64,000 nt of DNA from contig VNKQ01000015.1 in the NCBI GenBank assembly GCA_016508695.1, forward strand, positions 620,001-684,000, given 5' to 3'. Below the pieces are notes generated by a model. It was not told the origin of the DNA. It did not search any database and saw only the letters and a list, made by a program, of their open reading frames with translations. This document shows positions 21,407-32,422 of this stretch, piece after piece (the stretch's first letter is position 1; every line of letters starts with the position of its first letter). A program made the position numbers and the translations under genes. Source of the DNA: Hyphodiscus hymeniophilus. Lineage: Eukaryota; Ascomycota; Leotiomycetes; Helotiales; Hyphodiscaceae.

Positions 21407-23668
21407 CTATCCATCAAGCTCAACCACGTCTCGTTCCATCTCGTCCATACTAATCTCCTCGTACCTCGCCGGACCTCCACTCCTCACCTCTTTTCCCTGC
21501 CACCACACGAAAAGCGCTGCTCCAAGGCCCAAAATCGTTAGATTTCCCAGCGACAACATTTTGAAGTCTTCAGGCTGGTTCCAGATCATGGTAGCACCCC
21601 AATGACAGAGTTCGAAGAACGAGTGGAAGGCTGTGGATGATCTCCGAGTAAGCAGATATTCTTTTGGAGTAAGATTAGAAGGACAGGGAATAAAGCAGGC
21701 ACGCTTTTTAGCAATATTTGAAGAACCGGGATACTTGGATTGCTATCTTGCCTTGTATTATGATTTAAATGGAACAGGAAGAAGGAATTTTTGAGACAAC
21801 TCACATTGTTCTGTGCCTCCAAATGTAGCACGTTGAGAGGAAGGTATCTCGACCTGCTCTATTTCTTGGACCATGAGGTAGAACATCCAATGTCCAACGC
21901 GGGTGAGCGAGAGGAAGGCGAACAGGATGATAGACAGCAGGAGATGCGGAGGCCGAAGGGCCTGATGGGTTGAGTCGTCCATAGAAGCACGTGACTGCAC
22001 CACTGTTTGCGGTGAGAGAATCCACAGCACAGCTACCACGGGGAGCTATCACAGAGATTAGCCTTGCCCAGCCAATGAAATGGTTTTCGAATCAAGTCTG
22101 GCGGAAAACCATGAACGATTTCTGGACATACGGCAAAGATGAATTGAGACACCACGCCCCAAAGGCCGACTCTCCTTACAACTCTCCGCTCAATTTCAGC
22201 ATCATTCGTCATTTGGGATCGTGAAAATTGTCTCGTCAAGTATGTAGTAGCCACGGGCGTAAGAAATGTTCCTGCCAAGCCCATTACAGTGCCCGTACCT
22301 CTTGCAACTGTCACGGTTGATAATGAATAACCAACCTCTAGGCAATAGGTGACGAAAGTCGATGAATAGGCAAGTACACTCAACTGGAGTATTGAAATCG
22401 ACATCGAGGCAGGCCAAACCGGCATCAGAAAATATTGAGTCAGCTGTGTTCGGGGATATCGGTAGAAGACGAAATAGAACTTCTGGGACCAGGTGATCAT
22501 GCAATGCTTTATCTCGCCATATTTGGCGGGAGTTTCCCTGTCCTCTCCTATGACCACATCTGGACGCGTCTTTGGGAGCCTTAGTTGTTCGTTTTCTTCC
22601 GTGATGACCCCACATATCCAGACCTCCATTACCCAGAAGAGAATAGTCACCACTATTAAGAGGATGATCCACCAGGCGCGCGAATTGAAGCTGGCGATAA
22701 TGACAGGTAGCAGGGATGGGGCGACAAGTTTACACGTTAGGTCGATTCGACTCATGACAGAGTTTATCTGTGTGAGCCCATACGAGGTATCAAGTATGGC
22801 TAAAACGAGAGTTAGCATTTATTTGACAGCGATGGGACGATTCTGCAGTTCAAGAATCCACCAACGTACCAGGGCCGACGAGGACAGGAATCCATTCCTT
22901 TTGGATGGATAATAGGTTGCATGTAGCACCCAAGTCATAGATGACATCCATGAGCAGGATCACAACAAACATGGATCCTTTTGCAAAACTCGAAAAGGGA
23001 GGTTGAGAGCCCGGGTCGTCGTCCTTTCCAGGGCCCACGACCATCGGCCAAAGAAGCCAACATAGATAGGTCGCCACGATAGCACCGTTATTCGAAGAAA
23101 TGGAGATTAAGAGAGGGCGTGACCGCGACGAGGAGCGGTCGATCCAACTCCCAACTACGGATGAGCACAGCATCGTTAAGACTGTAGATGTTACGCCGCG
23201 TAACGAGGCTGCAAAGAGATTCTGCGGAAATGCCAAAGAAAGGAGCACAACCTAGCATTCTTTAATACAGGGTCTTTGATTGAGAGTTGTGGACTCACCG
23301 ACGCATACTCATAAGTTCTAGCGTTCCACATGAACAGGAAATGTAACGCATACACTTTCCACCATCTCTTTCTCCCGTTGGCACGGGACTGGGATACCTT
23401 GAGGTCCATGATCGAGCTAACACTGCATACTTCTTCGTCATTCAAAAGTTCCAGGTAGTCGCTGTTGTCCTCGTCAACCTGGTAGTTTAGATACACATTT
23501 TGCAATTTTGGAGAGAAATTGACATACCTCGCTCCCTCGTGCTCCATTTTCGCGTAGTGGCTTCTCGTCTTTCATATCCTCCAGGTCAGGTTGCTGCGCG
23601 TCGATGAAGAAATCCTCACCATCCTTCAAGGCTAGAGAAGACCTTCTCCGGATATGAAAGGACTCCAT
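21407..23668 (-). CDS. ferroportin-family (SLC40A1-like) metal exporter
   Basis: Integral membrane protein of 611 aa resembling ferroportin, the Fe2+ (and other divalent metal) exporter. Six exons: 23668-23528, 23478-23299, 23251-22870, 22799-22132, 22045-21805 and 21630-21407; all introns are GT-AG and in frame. Family blocks: KVYALHFLFMWNARTYEYAS (TM1), GSWIDRSSSRSRPLL (loop 2-3), IQKEWIPVLVGP and INSVMSRIDLTCKLVAPSLL (the region with the conserved R-x-D-L-x-x-x-x-x-P pattern), then RVGHWMFYLMVQEIEQVEIP and SQRATFGGTEQ near TM11. Acidic N-terminus of about 80 residues. In fungi the membrane (plasma, vacuolar or other) cannot be predicted. It shares no short promoter with its neighbours. Confidence 0.85.
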
Positions 23669-25002
23669 AGATGTTATCCAATGCCATGAAATACAGCATC
23701 GTCACCTCAAGCCATCTTAGAATGATCTGCAACGTGGTACAGGTCAGTCAGACTCAGCCTTGACTATGGCGAGCTGCTTGTGACGATCGACAGCCGCACC
23801 TGTCTGACGTGAGAACTTTTGTGACGAATCGGAGAACCCAGCAAGGCCATTGATGGCATTTTGTTCGAAGTGCTTGCACAGTGAAATTCTGTCAAGCTGT
23901 TGTGGGATTGCTGGCGTTTGAAGGGGCTCGTGGTGGGTACAAGTTTCTATATATCACGTGAGGAGTGGGAAAAGGGGTAACCCAAGCTACTGTAATAAAA
24001 GGGAAAAGGTCGATCCTTCGTCCTCCTGCTGCAGAGAAGACAATCACAATGTTGCAACACTCAAACGAGCGTTCCTGTGGTCTAATGAGGAGCTTCGTCC
24101 GAGGCAACGATTTGGCAGCCATCGCTGTACGGCATTCGTCTCGCACCACTTCGTATTGAAAAGTTCCTAAGATTTGGCGCCGGCAAGATCCGAGGCCTAC
24201 AGGTACTCGTACAATTTGGGTCTCAATCTGCACAGCCTCTTTCAATAAATCGTGAACATACTTCTTGCCGCTCTTTAGCAACAACCCCTCGCGGGAAAAT
24301 GTTGAAGAGGAATTGAGGGATTTTTGGGTTTCAATTTTCCTTTGTCGTTGTACTGTGTTGGATTGAGAGTTTTTGGCGGAGCGCCTCAAGCTCTGGGCCT
24401 TTTCACGAGGTTCGACACCCATTGGCTCCTACCTAGTGGTTGGTACCACAAAGCCACACAGGACAAGCTGAAATCGGCAAGCCATTTATTAGGTTCAGCA
24501 GGCGTTCTAGCCTGCTCTCCGTCAACTCTGTAGTCAGTGTAGTGGTGGTTGTAGGCTGTCTTGCTGCGAGCAACACGCCAGCCAACTCCCTATCCTGGTG
24601 CTGCGCCGCCAAGCTACATTCCAAGACATTCTCCAAACTTGTCTACTGTGCCTAGACGTTCCCTAAGCTCGGTGGCTAGGCGTACAGCTGTATCTTCTAG
24701 CGTAAGCTCTTTGCTTCATTCGCGGCAGCTTTCAAATGAAGGTCTTGTTCTCGTTCACGTAGAACATTGCTCAGGTTCTCGTCTCAGCATTTCACCTCAG
24801 AACTCCCATATGGTCCACGACATTGCATAATTATACGAGTCTCACTAACGCCTTGTCGTATTCACTCGTTGGCGCTCTGAGGGCCTTCCGTCACCACCAT
24901 AGCGACAGCTGACTCGTATGTTCCGCACTCTGCATTTCCCGCAAAACATACTGTACAGTATTTGGCACTTCATCATTGGGACATATAGACACAGTACCAA
25001 AC
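23669..25002. other. intergenic region, ferroportin / GH114
   Basis: About 1.3 kb between two divergent genes. A CACGTG E-box occurs near 23955 on the ferroportin side. The frames in it are short and unconserved; no RNA gene was recognised. Confidence 0.35.
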
Positions 25003-25998
25003 ATGGCCCCATCTCAGTTTCCCCAACCTCAAGATTCTTTGGGCAAACAGTACCCCCTTGTCGATACGGCTAAAGCTGAACCGCGAGGTTGCTTCTCCTT
25101 TCGTCGGAAGCGGACATGGTTCATCTTCTGCAGCGTTCTTCTCGTTGTTGCCATTGCTCTCGGAGTTGGCATCGGCGTCGGTCTTACCAGAGGCTCTTCT
25201 TCCGGATCAGCCTCATCGTTCCCGAGCACACAATCGACTCCTCTCACGAATGGTACCAATGCAACCACTGGCTCTTTCTGGAAACCTCCTGCCGGCACGT
25301 CCTGGCAAATCGTCCTGGAATATCCACTAAATGATACTTCACCGAATGTGGATGTGTTCGACATCGACTTATTTGATAATCCTAACTCCACTATCTCGGC
25401 TCTTCACGCCCTGAACCGCAGTGTCATATGCTACTTCTCCGCTGGCAGCTATGAGAACTGGCGACCCGATGCGGATCAGTTCAACTCGAGTGACTATGGG
25501 AAGGAGCTTGATGGATGGCCCGGCGAGTATTGGCTCAACACCAACAGCACCAATGTGCGTAGGATTATGAGCGCGAGGCTCGCCCTTGCTGCTAGCAAAG
25601 GCTGCGATGGCGTAGATCCCGATAACGTTGACGGTTACAACAATGCTAATGGCCTGGGTCTTACTGCTTCCGATGCTGTGGATTACATGACCTTTCTGGC
25701 GAATGGATCTCACTCCCTTGGCATGGCACTTGGCTTGAAGAACGCTGGGGAAATCCTCAACCAGACTATCGATATGATGCAGTGGGAAGTCAACGAGCAA
25801 TGCGTCCAGTACGACGAGTGTGGCACCTTCCGGCCATTCATCGTGGCTGACAAGCCCGTCTTTCATATCGAGTATCCGAATTCTGCACCGGACGTCAGCC
25901 CTACAACGAAGGCCAAAATTTGCGACGATAGCTCTGCTCAGGGGTTCTCGACAGTGATCAAGAATATGGATCTTGACAATTTTGTCATCGTATGCTGA
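25003..25998 (+). CDS. membrane-anchored GH114 glycosidase (endo-alpha-1,4-polygalactosaminidase-like)
   Basis: Single exon, 331 aa. GH114 enzymes cleave alpha-1,4-linked galactosamine polymers such as those in fungal galactosaminogalactan. Seen: a 38-residue cytosolic segment, one signal-anchor helix (about 39-62), a Ser/Thr/Gly-rich linker, then the catalytic domain: WKPPAGTSWQIVLEY, DVFDIDLFDN, VICYFSAGSYENWRPD, GWPGEYWLN and GCDGVDPDNVDGYNNANGLG, with the acidic residues typical of the family, and LGLKNAGEI. Several N-glycosylation sequons fit a type II surface or Golgi protein. The ATG at 25003 was chosen; the frame upstream opens only at a TTG. Confidence 0.88.
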   Translation: MAPSQFPQPQDSLGKQYPLVDTAKAEPRGCFSFRRKRTWFIFCSVLLVVAIALGVGIGVGLTRGSSSGSASSFPSTQSTPLTNGTNATTGSFWKPPAGTSWQIVLEYPLNDTSPNVDVFDIDLFDNPNSTISALHALNRSVICYFSAGSYENWRPDADQFNSSDYGKELDGWPGEYWLNTNSTNVRRIMSARLALAASKGCDGVDPDNVDGYNNANGLGLTASDAVDYMTFLANGSHSLGMALGLKNAGEILNQTIDMMQWEVNEQCVQYDECGTFRPFIVADKPVFHIEYPNSAPDVSPTTKAKICDDSSAQGFSTVIKNMDLDNFVIVC

Positions 25999-27063
25999 AA
26001 GTAACAGCGTTGTCTAGTACACTCATCTGTTGGGTTCGCATTGAGCTCCGCAAGATATGTTCGTGCTCGAAATCGCATCACTGCGTCATCAGCTGCGCCT
26101 GATGGCCGGAGTTTGAACGACTTCAGGATGTAGAACTTGGAAAGTGGCTTGGGAAGTCCTGTGATGGACATTGTCAGCGCCATCGAGTCATCTCCTCGTC
26201 ACATCCCGGTTCAAGACGTTGACCGACGCAAGGATGATGTTGGCATTTTCATTTCGATAGCAAAGGGAGCAGACTTTAAGCTGTCTTGGAAGACGGAAAG
26301 ATAGTTGGATACGCGATGTAAAGCAAACTGCCATTTCCCCGGAAGAGATGATGGGAAACGAATCGCTTGCTGTGTAAAGCCGCCTTTGATCAATCTAATC
26401 AGACCATCTGATCCGCTGGTCGATTTCAAGTTGCACTCTGGAAGATTCTTCTGGTATCGACGCACAGTTTTTCAAACGGCTTTGTGTACGACTTGAAACT
26501 GTCACTCTTTGAGTAACATGACTATCCATAGTTCCAATGAAGGTTTGTGGTTATTGTCAACCAGGGAATAATGCTGATTCGGAAACAGGACCATCTCCGA
26601 ATTGGCCTTGGAGGAATGCGCTGGGTGCTTTGCATCAGTAAACAGCATCATGATCCCAATACTTCGATTTATTTAGTGGACTCGCCCGTGACTCAACGTT
26701 GACGTGGTTGTGCTGCTTTCTGCGGGTATCCGTGGGTGGTTTCGCGGTCTATCAGACTGAACTTGACCTATGTTTCAGTCACATTTCTCGTCCCGCGCAT
26801 GTCTTCCTTGAAAGCCAATGAGACGTTTCACTTCCTGTTGCGACAGCTGTTGTTGGCATGCTGTAAGTCATTATAACTCTTCTGGCAATGATGAGAAAGA
26901 TTTTCTTTGCTGCTCGGATGTTATGCAATTCTTTAAAAATTGGCCATCTCCGGATTGGCGTCCTAATAATGAGCTCCTCAGCTGCATCTCATCGTCTTCT
27001 CCTCCAAATGCAAAGAACTCAGTCATCAATCTCTTAGCAGCGATTTGGGAGTTTGCTCTCATA
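25999..27063. other. intergenic, uncertain 5' end of next gene
   Basis: No independent gene is supported. An ATG at 26818 is in frame with the orphan ORF at 27064, and a GTAAGT donor-like site lies at 26862. An upstream exon of that gene is therefore possible, but the intervening residues are Cys/Ser-rich and unlike normal coding sequence. Confidence 0.35.
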
Positions 27064-27861
27064 ATGTCTCCGTCGAATGAACGTGCAAGCTCGCGCTCGC
27101 TCTCGTTAGAGGACTCTGATTTTAGCGGCGCAAGCCTCTCTGACCCTGGCTACGCCATCGATACATCCATAGCTGCCAATATCGGAGCTTCGATCGCTCT
27201 AAACAAAGTCAGCCCAAAGCCTGGTTGGTGTCCCGTCTCCCCTGAAGACAAGATCTTAGTCGAGGTGAATTACGGCTCGGCGTACCATGGCCCCACGCAG
27301 CCTGTACCTGCAGACACAAACAGAAGGAAGTCGATGAGAGTTCAAGTTCGTTGGTGTACTGAGAAGGGAACTCGTCTTGAGATTGGATGTCAGCCATGGA
27401 TCGATATCGAGCCTGGCGAAAAACGAAGTGAAAAGGTCAAGGACGAGCAACCCCCGGCCGATAGCGATCACAACTCTCACTCTCACCCATCAGCCGTCAC
27501 CACAAGCAAAGCCGTAGCCAGTCCCTGGACTTTTGAAGGTCAGCAGATCGGCGCTATCCTACACGTGATGCGGGCGCCGGAAAGAATCAAGAAGATGAGG
27601 AGGGGTGCAGATTTCAACATGATCATCGAGGTTGGCGATTGCTGCGAGGTTATGGACAAGGTCTGTAGCTCTAAGGATGGCCTTGATCGCTTGAATTACA
27701 TCGTGGAGAACAAGAGGACTGGTGCTTGCGTCGCAGTGCCATGGAGCACTTTCTTGCCAGTTGGGACGAGGGAGCTGTGCAGCTGCACTTCACAGGCTTG
27801 TCGATGTGTATATGTTGATTACAATCAGAGTATGGAGTTCAAGAGAACAAATGGACGTTGA
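27064..27861 (+). CDS. orphan hypothetical protein
   Basis: Reading frame for 265 aa from the ATG at 27064; it stays open upstream to another ATG at 26818 (347 aa). I recognise no family. Visible features: a Ser-rich N-terminus (NERASSRSLSLEDSDFSG), a hydrophobic/Gly middle, a basic-acidic hinge (GEKRSEKVKDEQPPADSDHN) and a cysteine cluster near the C-terminus (LCSCTSQACRCVYV). There is no signal peptide from the 27064 start and no membrane helix. Codon use looks coding-like from 27064 on. It is probably a lineage-restricted gene; the function is unknown. Confidence 0.5.
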   Translation: MSPSNERASSRSLSLEDSDFSGASLSDPGYAIDTSIAANIGASIALNKVSPKPGWCPVSPEDKILVEVNYGSAYHGPTQPVPADTNRRKSMRVQVRWCTEKGTRLEIGCQPWIDIEPGEKRSEKVKDEQPPADSDHNSHSHPSAVTTSKAVASPWTFEGQQIGAILHVMRAPERIKKMRRGADFNMIIEVGDCCEVMDKVCSSKDGLDRLNYIVENKRTGACVAVPWSTFLPVGTRELCSCTSQACRCVYVDYNQSMEFKRTNGR

Positions 27862-28442
27862 ATAAATGCTCAGCATCTTGTAAAGCGGGGAGATGTTCGC
27901 CGTCTGGCGAGCTATGGCGCACAATATCGAAATGTGGTTCTCCGCATACAAGTTTTATTTGGACAAGATATAGTTGTGAAAATAAGAGACATTGTGAGTG
28001 GAGAATTGCTGACTGAATCACTGAACAATTGGTCCTATTGACCTATGTATGTCTCTATTCCGTTTTCCATCTTGTGGGACGCAGAAAGGGGAGAATAACC
28101 TTTCTCAATTTCTTCCTTCTTGACATATTCCAGGACTGGCGGAAACCGCTTCTTCGTATACTGCTTGCTCGTCAGAAGATAGAACCGATTCTGGACTTCT
28201 CCGCTTTATGTCAGAGGTACCAAGGGGTTGGGTGAATTTCGACGCACTGCCGTTGTGGCTGAGACCCAGTCACGTGCTGCACTGCCACTGGAGACTGGGT
28301 CAGAATCAACTGATCTTCGTCATTGATGCGCCCATTCACATACCTTGGAAGCCAACGCAAGAAGAAATCCGTATATTTTGTTTTAAATCCGCCAACTGTC
28401 TTGTTATAGTTTCTTCTCTAACGAGTCTCAACTACAAGCCTC
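27862..28442. other. intergenic region
   Basis: 581 bp upstream of the 2OG oxygenase gene. A CACGTG site lies near 28272. The short frame at 28029-28235 has no conserved motif. It presumably contains the oxygenase promoter. Confidence 0.35.
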
Positions 28443-29642
28443 ATGACTGTCGCCGCCAAAGTCAAATCCATTACCTCTGGGCTATTGCGCCGCCGTTCCG
28501 CTGATAATGTCGAAAAGGATCAAACACATGACCAGCACGTGCAGAATGATGAGCAAGAAGTGTTTCTTCCGCCATTGAGGCCCGTTGCGTTGCCCAAAGT
28601 TCTCCCCTCACATCAGTACGCCCTCAGTGAACACGGATGGACAACAGTGACTTACAATGAGCCCACGGACAACCTGCACGAAGCCTCCCAGGCGTTGTTC
28701 CAGGCCAGCCAAGCATTCTTCGATCTCCCGCAGTCCTACAAGGAAACCTTCAAGACCGAGATAGGGAGTGAGGAGGGATGGAGTCGGATCGAAGGAGAAA
28801 AAGAGTTGATCACACTGAGGTGTCTTGGGAACACCCCGAAAGAACTTAAAGAGGCTGCGTCAGCATATTGGGCAGAAGCGGGCGGACTCTTAAACGAAAC
28901 CCTGGGGCGGATTTCTGAGAGCTTAGGACTCCCTGCCAAATCCCTGACTCAATACTCTGAGCCTTGCGCAAAGCTTGGGAGTGAAAAAACTGCAACGATG
29001 TTACGGCTTTTCAGGTATGAAGGCTTTGAGGGGAAAGAATCAAAGACTGTTGCCGAACGTAAGTTTAACGACCCTTGTACCATATCTGGCATTAAGACTG
29101 AATGTTGAATAGCACACAGAGATCTCGGGCTACTCAGTCTCGTGAACGGCGATACTCCCGGCTTAGAGGTCTGGGACCGAAATGTTCAGAAGTATTATCA
29201 GCTCGAACGGACATATGCTCGGCCAGCGGGTAGTCTCCTGGTCGGGCGACAATTGGAGCGTCTTTCTAATGGCCGCTATGTCTCGGGGGGTCATCTCGTT
29301 CGCTCATATCCAGAGGAAATAACCTCGGATCCCACCAAGCCCCCTAAGCCATCTCGACCTTACCGATTCTCGATTGTCTTCGTCCTCCGAGCTCACTCCC
29401 CAATACCAGTCGACACGGACAATTTGACAACGTCGATTACCGGACCATACAAAAATCCGTTGAGGGATATTACGGCAAATGAGCTCTTCAGCAGTATTCA
29501 AAGTGCCCACTTCAATATCAATACCCATATAGAGGAGCGTGAGGTGCAGAGGCAAAGATTGGCGGAACAGAAGAGACAGCTCGAGGAGACAAAAGGTGAA
29601 AACGAGAAAGCTGTAGAGTATCAAACTGTGGAAGCCGTTTAA
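28443..29642 (+). CDS. 2-oxoglutarate/Fe(II)-dependent oxygenase-like protein
   Basis: Two exons, 28443-29058 and 29113-29642, joined across a 54-bp GT-AG intron; 381 aa. It resembles isopenicillin-N-synthase-type 2OG oxygenases. Seen: an N-terminal DIOX_N-like part (LSEHGWTTVTYN, QASQAFFDLPQSYKETF), the iron motif HRDLGLLSLV (H-x-D) formed right after the splice junction, GLEVWDRN, the second histidine in SGGHLVRSYP and the 2-oxoglutarate-binding R-x-S in PYRFSIVFVLRAH. A C-terminal charged coiled-coil stretch (EEREVQRQRLAEQKRQLEE) is an addition. The substrate is unknown; there are no biosynthetic neighbours to suggest one. Confidence 0.85.
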
Positions 29643-30068
29643 TGATTTACTCTCGAAATGACTTCAAGTTGACGGTTTAGCTACTCGTTGCATGCCTCTT
29701 CAGTCAGAATGTGGTTTCTTACTACAAAGTCTGGGAAATGCCTATAAGTTCTCGTGTGACTGAATATTACGTTTAGGACACCATAGCATGCGTCAAAGAA
29801 CTGCTCCTCACTTCTTGCTAGAAAAAAAAAGAAAAAGCCAAAACCTTTCCTGCTTCGTTACATTTGTGGTGAATGTGGATTGTTATTTCACTTACAGTGC
29901 TGCATTCCCACACCACGCGTCGCCAACCATCTCAAGAAGCCCTGCAAGAAGCCATACGAAACTGATTCAGTTTTTCTCAGTCACAATCTCTCACCGTGTT
30001 TCCAATTCTTTTCCTACACCTGCCACAACAGCTCACTCTCTACACAACAACTACAACCACTCGTCACA
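29643..30068. promoter_or_regulatory. upstream region of DUF3669 gene
   Basis: 426 bp between tandem genes. CT/AC-rich sequence just before the ATG at 30069 (CACAACAACTACAACC-like) looks like a fungal 5' leader. No gene is seen. Confidence 0.35.
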
Positions 30069-31228
30069 ATGGCTGATCAATTGTCCCAACAGCTCCAGCA
30101 TACAACCTTGAACGAAAATGATACTCCTCAAACTATCTTGAAGAAGATGCTATCCGTCCGCTCTGTCGTTTCCACTCCTCCTCTTTCGCTGCCAAGAACC
30201 AAGACGCCTCCCGTGACGAACTTCTTCAACATTTCTACCAGATTGGTTCTAAAAATTGCGGCTTTGTGTTCGAACAAGGTGGAACTGTGCAAGTTGTCAA
30301 GAAAGCTCGGGCTCAAGGCCCAGAAGAGGCCGATCTATGGAATGACTACTTGATGCACAAGAAAGTGGAGTTGGGTTTCGTGAAAGCAAATGGTCTTGGC
30401 ATACACACGATTCACATTCCGAGAGCTATTATGTACATTGGACAGAAGGATACAGATTGGTTGGCTTCAAACAGTCACCGCTTTCCCAAGGACTTCCGAG
30501 CACCAGCAAATTTGCTCATGTCTGAGCAGATCCTCCCTCTTCCAAAAGTCATTCGCGAGGCTTTGATCCAGCTGTATTGTCCAGACAATCTCAAGAATGC
30601 TTCCTTCGCCGATCCAGGAAACAAAGCCTGCCTTGTTCGCGTGTATCTCGGCAAAAATGCAGATGTCAGACAACCTGGTTCCCGCCCACAGCAATTCTTT
30701 ACTCTCCGAAACTTCAAGCTATATCTCAACCAAATGGTTAATCTCGGATTGGATGTTGAAATACTTGCGACCATCATGGCAAAAGCTCTCGCAATCATGC
30801 ATTGTGAAGTCCGGATTGATGCCCATGATGTTGAATTTGTTTTGGGAAGTGCGCCAGCAGAAGCTCATCACAGAGGGCCAACTTATGAGGAGCTGAAGGA
30901 CATGCCTCTTGACTCGAGCACCTATACTGTGGGTAGTGGGATGACTTTCCACAAGCGTACTGTCCACCTCTGGTGCCTCGACTTCAACCTCTGCAAAAAA
31001 GATATCGAGCTAGACGACAAAGGGGTGGAAGCTGCGGTGGAAGCTTTTTGTGTCAACGATAGGTACCATCCTCGCCCGTCAGTCGACCCGAAACTTTGGC
31101 AAATCTTCCAAAATACGTATCTCAGTCTGGGTTCGAAAATTTTGCGCCAAACCAAGTACGAAGGCTTTCCTCGCAAGTTCATCGAAAAAGTGGTGGAAGG
31201 AATGAATCGATACGCGGGTCATCCATAA
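30069..31228 (+). CDS. DUF3669-domain protein, one-base frame break
   Basis: About 386 aa if a single missing base is allowed for. The first frame starts MADQLSQQLQHTTLNEND and runs to KKMLSVRSVVST near 30176. The conserved continuation SSSFAAKNQDASRDELLQ is one frame over and then stays open to 31228. The family (DUF3669, once called zinc-finger protein) typically has this layout: KML-x-x-R-S-x-VST, a short variable part, GFVFEQGGTVQVVKKA, LWNDYLMHKKVE, and the C-terminal LDFNLC and VNDRYHPRPS blocks, all seen here. The function is unknown. The break may be a sequencing error or a real mutation. The gene converges on the phosphatase gene, 28 bp between stops. Confidence 0.75.
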
Positions 31229-31256
31229 TTACTGCTGCTCCTAGAAGATACCTCTT

Positions 31257-31805
31257 TCAAGAACTAGTTGGAGCATCTGCTTTCATCTTTCGTTCTTGCA
31301 GCCGTCTATGAAAGCGGACAAGAGGATCTTCTTTAAGGGTTTCTCGATGGAAGAATTGGTCGATTTGTTTGAGGAATATCACAGATGGTTCGACGTCTTG
31401 CTTTCGTTCCCGAAGATATGTCAAGGCTTGCGTGGAGTTCATTTGGTTTCCATGGCATAGATAAGCTAGAATTGCTGAAGCTGACCGGTTGAGACCAAGC
31501 GCACAATGAACCAAGATATTGCCGTCACCTCGCAAGGCCATTTCGATGAAGTTGATAATCTTTTCTATGTGAGGCGTAATATTATCAATGTCGTTTAGGG
31601 GAATGTGTAGGTAGGTTCTTGTCGAGTCGAAAGGGTGTGGAGTACCACACATGTTGAGTACGTGCGTAATTCCAGTTGGTATGTCGGTAGGGAATTTTGA
31701 TAGATGTAGGTGGGGGAGGATTTCAAACATCCTGAAGCCGCCTCTTTGAAAATGCTCAATACCTCCGGCTGCAGAGACGTTGGTCGTGGGTAACAGTGCA
31801 GACAT
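31257..31805 (-). CDS. dual-specificity protein phosphatase
   Basis: Single exon, 182 aa from the ATG at 31805; the longer frame upstream lacks conserved sequence. It is a compact DSP: the P-loop HCALGLNRS gives catalytic Cys101 and Arg107, with a candidate general acid Asp in PLNDIDN (72-74). The preceding LPHLHLSKFP and ITHVLNMCG blocks are typical of small DSPs. Reaction: hydrolysis of phospho-Ser/Thr/Tyr, or a related phosphate substrate. There are no accessory domains, so localisation and target are unknown. Confidence 0.87.
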   Translation of the reverse strand: MSALLPTTNVSAAGGIEHFQRGGFRMFEILPHLHLSKFPTDIPTGITHVLNMCGTPHPFDSTRTYLHIPLNDIDNITPHIEKIINFIEMALRGDGNILVHCALGLNRSASAILAYLCHGNQMNSTQALTYLRERKQDVEPSVIFLKQIDQFFHRETLKEDPLVRFHRRLQERKMKADAPTSS

Positions 31806-32422
31806 TGTGATGGGTATCGTTTGGATGAATACTGTAAAGTTTGTAATCTTGTATTGCAGAACGAAAAAGCAGGCGCAGGCGGGGTCTTTATACCTGTGTA
31901 ATGAATTGGATCTAGATTTGGACTGACCTAGTCCTCGAGTGACTGAACCATAGAATCTTGTGCTCCTCATGTTAGCTTCTGCCCGGTTTTAACAGTAGGG
32001 CTTAGCATCCACCCTAACAAGACGCGAGGTAGTTAGTAGGTAGTTCCAAAATCAGTAGAGCCCCAAAAATTGGTAAACTCGGTACTAAAATATGCTTACA
32101 AAAACTTTTCGTGAACTAAAGTAAATGCGGTTCAATGATTTGAAGAACAAGTAACTTGTAGGCTTCTCTAACTTTGGATCTCAAGCTGGGTGCTAAGGTG
32201 GCCCATTAGGAGCAGTCGTTAGATACGTAGGTAGCACTCAATAACTGACTCACTTAGCGCCGAGCCGCAAGACTCGATCACAGGCCTAAATAGTGAGCAT
32301 AACTAAGATGTATGTAAATAGCTTCCCATTCGGAGCATGAACAGATTTTTGACAATAGCGTATGCTAGCCTACAAACGCCAATCCAGACCAACTCCAAGA
32401 ATGCTTTGCGACAATACCCTCA
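31806..32422. other. intergenic region
   Basis: 617 bp between two minus-strand genes; it holds the phosphatase promoter and the 3' end of the YAR1 gene. No coding frame or RNA gene is supported. Confidence 0.35.

Noticed and set aside
1..26000. Large secondary-metabolite cluster
   Set aside because: No PKS, NRPS, terpene synthase or DMATS is present; acyltransferase, Och1-like and permease genes do not form a pathway.
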